A stretch of 64,000 nt of DNA, taken from Leisingera sp. M658. GTDB lineage: Bacteria > Pseudomonadota > Alphaproteobacteria > Rhodobacterales > Rhodobacteraceae. Below the pieces are notes generated by a model, which searched no databases, was not told the DNA's origin, and saw nothing but the letters and a program-made list of their open reading frames with translations. Position numbers and translations under genes: made by a program. This document shows positions 61,287 to 64,000 of the stretch, piece by piece; within the stretch, counting starts at the first letter, position 1; each line of letters starts with the position of its first letter. Location: contig NZ_CP083546.1 in assembly GCF_025144145.1 (NCBI RefSeq), forward strand, positions 2,744,501 through 2,808,500, given 5' to 3'.

Positions 61287-63179
61287 ATGGAAGAGTTTTT
61301 TTACCAAGCAACCATTTATCTGGGCGCCGCAGTCATTGCGGTGCCTCTGGCTGCGCGCCTTGGGCTTGGCTCGGTTCTGGGGTACCTGGCCGCGGGCATT
61401 GCCATCGGCCCGATCTTTGGCCTGACCGGCACCGAAACCGAGGATTTGCGCCACTTCGCCGAGTTCGGCGTGGTGATGATGCTGTTTCTGATCGGGCTGG
61501 AGCTGGAACCGCGCGCCCTCTGGGCCATGCGGGATAAGCTGATCGGCTTAGGCGGCATGCAGGTCACGGCCTCAACCGCTGTTCTGATGGGCGCAGCCAT
61601 GGCCGCGGGCGAACCCTGGCATGTCAGCCTGGCGGTCGGGCTGGCGCTGTCGCTGTCTTCCACGGCGATTGTTCTGCAGACGCTGTCGGAAAAGGGGCTG
61701 ATGCGCACCGGCGGCGGCCGTTCTGCGTTTTCGGTGCTGCTGACCCAGGATATCGCGGTGATCCCGATCCTCGCTTTCCTGCCGCTGCTGGGCAGCTATG
61801 CGATCCCCCAGTTTGCCTCCGATGGCTCCATCATCCGGGATGGCGCAGACGGCCATGGCGGCGGTCACGGGTCGCTGTCGCTGGTGGATGGTTTGCCCGG
61901 CTGGGCGGTGGCGCTGGTCACCCTGGCCGCCATCGCCTTTATCATCCTGGCGGGTATTTACCTGACGCGGCCGCTGTTCCGGTTCATTCACGCCTCCAAC
62001 CTGCGTGAAATGTACACAGCCCTGGCGCTGATGATTGTGGTTAGCATCTCCTTCCTGATGACACTGGTCGGCCTGTCCCCGGCGCTTGGCGCTTTTCTGG
62101 CCGGGGTGGTGCTGGCCAACTCCGAATTCCGGCACGAGATGGAAAGCGACCTTAACCCCTTCAAGGGGCTGCTTTTGGGGCTGTTCTTCATCACCGTCGG
62201 CGCCGGCATCAACTATCGCCAGTTTCTGGCCGACCCTGGCGATCTGATCGGTCTGGCGCTCTTGGTGATCTTTGCCAAGGGGGCGGTGCTGTTTGCCGTC
62301 GGCCGTGCCTTTGGCCTGCGCCGCCGCCGCTTGTGGCTGTTCACCCTCAGCCTGGCCCAGGCCGGCGAGTTCGGCTTTGTGCTGCTGGCTTTTTCCACCC
62401 AGCTGAACGTGATTCCGGCGGCGCTTTCAGAAAAGCTTTTGCTGGTGATTGCCTTGTCGATGCTGATCACCCCGCTGTTGTTCATCGCTTATGACCTTTT
62501 GTCAAAACGCATGGGTGACGCCCGGCAGGAGCATGAACCCGACGAGATTGACGAGGAAGGGCCGGTGATCATCGCGGGCATCGGCCGTTTCGGCCAGATC
62601 GTCAACCGGCTGGTGCAGGCCAGCGGTTTCAAAACCGTGGTGCTGGACCATGATATGGAGGCGGTGCAGCTGATGCGCCGTTTCGGGGTCAAAAGCTTCC
62701 TTGGCGACCCGACCCGGCCGGAACTGCTGAAAGCCGCCGGCATTGCCAAGGCCAAGGTTTTTGTGGTGGCGCTGGATGACCCGGAAGGCGTGGTCAAGAT
62801 GGTGACCTATGTGCGCCGGGCCTATCCGGAGCTGCACATCATCGCCCGCGCCAAGGACCGCAACCATGTTTATGAGCTGTACAAAGCCGGCGCTGATGAC
62901 ATCGTGCGCGAGATGTTCGACAGCTCGGTGCGTGCAGGCCGCTATGTGCTGGAGAACGTCGGCCTAAGCGAATATGAGGCCGCGCAGGCGGCGCAGACCT
63001 TTTATGCGCATGACCGTGCCAACCTGCGCGACCTTGCCCAGCACTGGATCCCTGGCGTGCCCGCCAGCCAGAACCCGGCCTATATAGACCGCGCCCGGGA
63101 GCTGGAGAAAGCCATCGAAAGCGCAATTTTTGAGATGGCCGAACGCAAACGAAAAAAGTCCACCAAAGCCGCCGAATGA
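61287..63179 (+). CDS. CPA2 cation:proton antiporter with RCK domain (KefB/KefC type)
   Basis: 630 residues. About 12 membrane helices in 1-400 with the CPA2 pattern AARLGLGSVLGYLAAGIAIG, FLIGLELEPRALW, LALSLSSTAIVLQTLSE and LTQDIAVIPILAFLPL. A TrkA-N nucleotide-binding domain follows (GPVIIAGIGRFGQIVNRLVQ about 425-445) and ends near 550. Likely K+ efflux or pH/detoxification; glutathione control as in KefC is not demonstrated. Confidence 0.9.
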   Translation: MEEFFYQATIYLGAAVIAVPLAARLGLGSVLGYLAAGIAIGPIFGLTGTETEDLRHFAEFGVVMMLFLIGLELEPRALWAMRDKLIGLGGMQVTASTAVLMGAAMAAGEPWHVSLAVGLALSLSSTAIVLQTLSEKGLMRTGGGRSAFSVLLTQDIAVIPILAFLPLLGSYAIPQFASDGSIIRDGADGHGGGHGSLSLVDGLPGWAVALVTLAAIAFIILAGIYLTRPLFRFIHASNLREMYTALALMIVVSISFLMTLVGLSPALGAFLAGVVLANSEFRHEMESDLNPFKGLLLGLFFITVGAGINYRQFLADPGDLIGLALLVIFAKGAVLFAVGRAFGLRRRRLWLFTLSLAQAGEFGFVLLAFSTQLNVIPAALSEKLLLVIALSMLITPLLFIAYDLLSKRMGDARQEHEPDEIDEEGPVIIAGIGRFGQIVNRLVQASGFKTVVLDHDMEAVQLMRRFGVKSFLGDPTRPELLKAAGIAKAKVFVVALDDPEGVVKMVTYVRRAYPELHIIARAKDRNHVYELYKAGADDIVREMFDSSVRAGRYVLENVGLSEYEAAQAAQTFYAHDRANLRDLAQHWIPGVPASQNPAYIDRARELEKAIESAIFEMAERKRKKSTKAAE

Positions 63180-63182
63180 CCA

Positions 63183-63207
63183 AAGGCCCGGGGTGAATCC
63201 GGGCCTT
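63183..63207. terminator. Hairpin between antiporter gene and cobT
   Basis: Stem aaggcccgg (63183-63191) / ccgggcctt (63199-63207), seven-base loop, between convergent genes; weak A/T flanks. Confidence 0.6.
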
Positions 63208-63232
63208 GCGGAAAAGATCTGGACGGGGCTGT

Positions 63233-64000
63233 TCAGCCGTCCGTCACCCCCGCCTCGGCAAAGGTCGCCATGCCGCTGTGGCAGGCGACGGCGCCTTTCA
63301 GCACTTGGATCGCCAGCGCCGCGCCGGAGGCCTCGCCCAGACGCAGGCCCAGCGACAACAGCGGCTGCTTGCCCAGCTTCGCCAGCAGCGCCGGATGCGC
63401 CCCCTCGGCGCTTTGATGGCCGGCCACTGCGTGGTCCAGCGCACCGTCTGCGGTTTGCATCAGGCAGGCCGCTGCAGCGCAGCAGATAAATCCGTCCAGG
63501 ATCACCGGGATATGCAGCACGCGCGCGGCAGCAATGGCGCCCGCCATGGCAGCAATTTCGCGTCCGCCCAGGCAGGCCAGCGCATCCAGCCCATCGTTGA
63601 CCCTGCCCTGATGCAGTGCAACGCCTTCGGCCACCACGCGGATTTTATTCGCAAGCCCCGCCTCATCCACACCGGTGCCGCGCCCGGTCCAATCCGCCGC
63701 CTCGCCGCCGAACAGCGCACAGGCCAGGGCGGCGGCAGGGGTGGTATTGCCGATGCCCATTTCGCCGACCACCAGCAGGTCAGCGCTTGGGTCCACCGCC
63801 TCCCAGCCGGTTTGCAGCGCAGCCAGCAGGTCAATCTGGTTCATCGCGGGCCCTTGGGTAAAATCGGCGGTCGGGCGCTCCAGCTCCAGCGCATGCACGT
63901 CCATGCGGGCGCCGGCCAGCCTGGCCAGCTGGTTGATGGCCGCGCCGCCGTGTTCGAAGTTGATCACCATCTGGGCGGTGACTTCCGGCGGAAAGGCCGA
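63233..64000 (-). CDS. cobT: CobT, C-terminal part
   Basis: The frame runs off the window edge; 255 codons are seen. Nicotinate-nucleotide:dimethylbenzimidazole phosphoribosyltransferase, which makes alpha-ribazole phosphate for cobalamin. Family motifs: [69 protein letters not shown] and the catalytic Glu in [12 protein letters not shown]. The part missing is the first 80 or so residues. Confidence 0.95.
   Translation of the reverse strand, partial: SAFPPEVTAQMVINFEHGGAAINQLARLAGARMDVHALELERPTADFTQGPAMNQIDLLAALQTGWEAVDPSADLLVVGEMGIGNTTPAAALACALFGGEAADWTGRGTGVDEAGLANKIRVVAEGVALHQGRVNDGLDALACLGGREIAAMAGAIAAARVLHIPVILDGFICCAAAACLMQTADGALDHAVAGHQSAEGAHPALLAKLGKQPLLSLGLRLGEASGAALAIQVLKGAVACHSGMATFAEAGVTDG

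Overview
The window is high-GC alphaproteobacterial chromosome, most likely a roseobacter (Rhodobacteraceae, Leisingera/Phaeobacter/Ruegeria-like). The evidence is gene content and order: hisF-hisE, a bioBFDAGC operon with a BioR-type operator, a TPP-riboswitch thiCOSGEFD operon, hppD with a divergent Lrp-type regulator, and cobT. No database was searched; family names come from recognised motifs.

Layout. 1-3.9 kb is host core: the end of a membrane protein, hisF, hisE, a CoA-binding protein, a secreted YHS protein, the rRNA/tRNA methyltransferase rlmB and tRNA-Tyr(GTA). 3.98-28.63 kb is a 24.6-kb integrated mobilisable element (IME) sitting at the 3' end of tRNA-Tyr. Its minus-strand transfer module holds a small membrane protein, a VirD4/TraG coupling protein, three small unknowns and a large serine recombinase, with mobC and a MOB relaxase at the opposite end. 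There is no mating-pore (T4SS) operon, so the element would need a helper. Between these ends lie a resolvase, an AT-rich cargo block (a two-TM unknown, an RTX glycoside-hydrolase-like protein, small ORFs, a tandem repeat), a candidate structured RNA, ArdA, a ParB-like protein, an H-NS-like silencer and a SIR2-HerA defence pair.

The main discovery is at the element ends. The left junction is the tRNA 3' end, and the recombinase frame reads antisense through the whole tRNA, so its last 38 codons are host-derived. At the right junction the same 8-bp core (CCACCATC) is followed on the minus strand by an orphan open frame of 38 codons plus stop, with no start of its own, in exactly the phase needed to continue the recombinase. 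Its end overlaps the mobC start. In the excised circle the recombinase gene would therefore recover a different C-terminus and lie directly upstream of mobC-mobA. This predicts that attP lies inside the recombinase gene, that integration swaps its tail, and that the mobilisation operon is cut off from the recombinase promoter until excision.

28.6-64 kb is host core again: DUF2478, an NnrU-family protein, a glycine-betaine/proline-type ABC transporter (fused two-module permease, ATPase and two paralogous binding proteins), the biotin operon, the thiamine operon, an amidase, tRNA-Thr(TGT), a sulfotransferase-like and a glycosyltransferase-like protein, metY, a SIMPL-domain protein, an unusual bitopic protein with secretion-system-like end domains, hppD, an Lrp regulator, a soluble PAS protein, a KefB/C-type antiporter and a partial cobT. 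Several GC-rich dispersed palindromes occur in the host part, one of them inside the bioD coding sequence.
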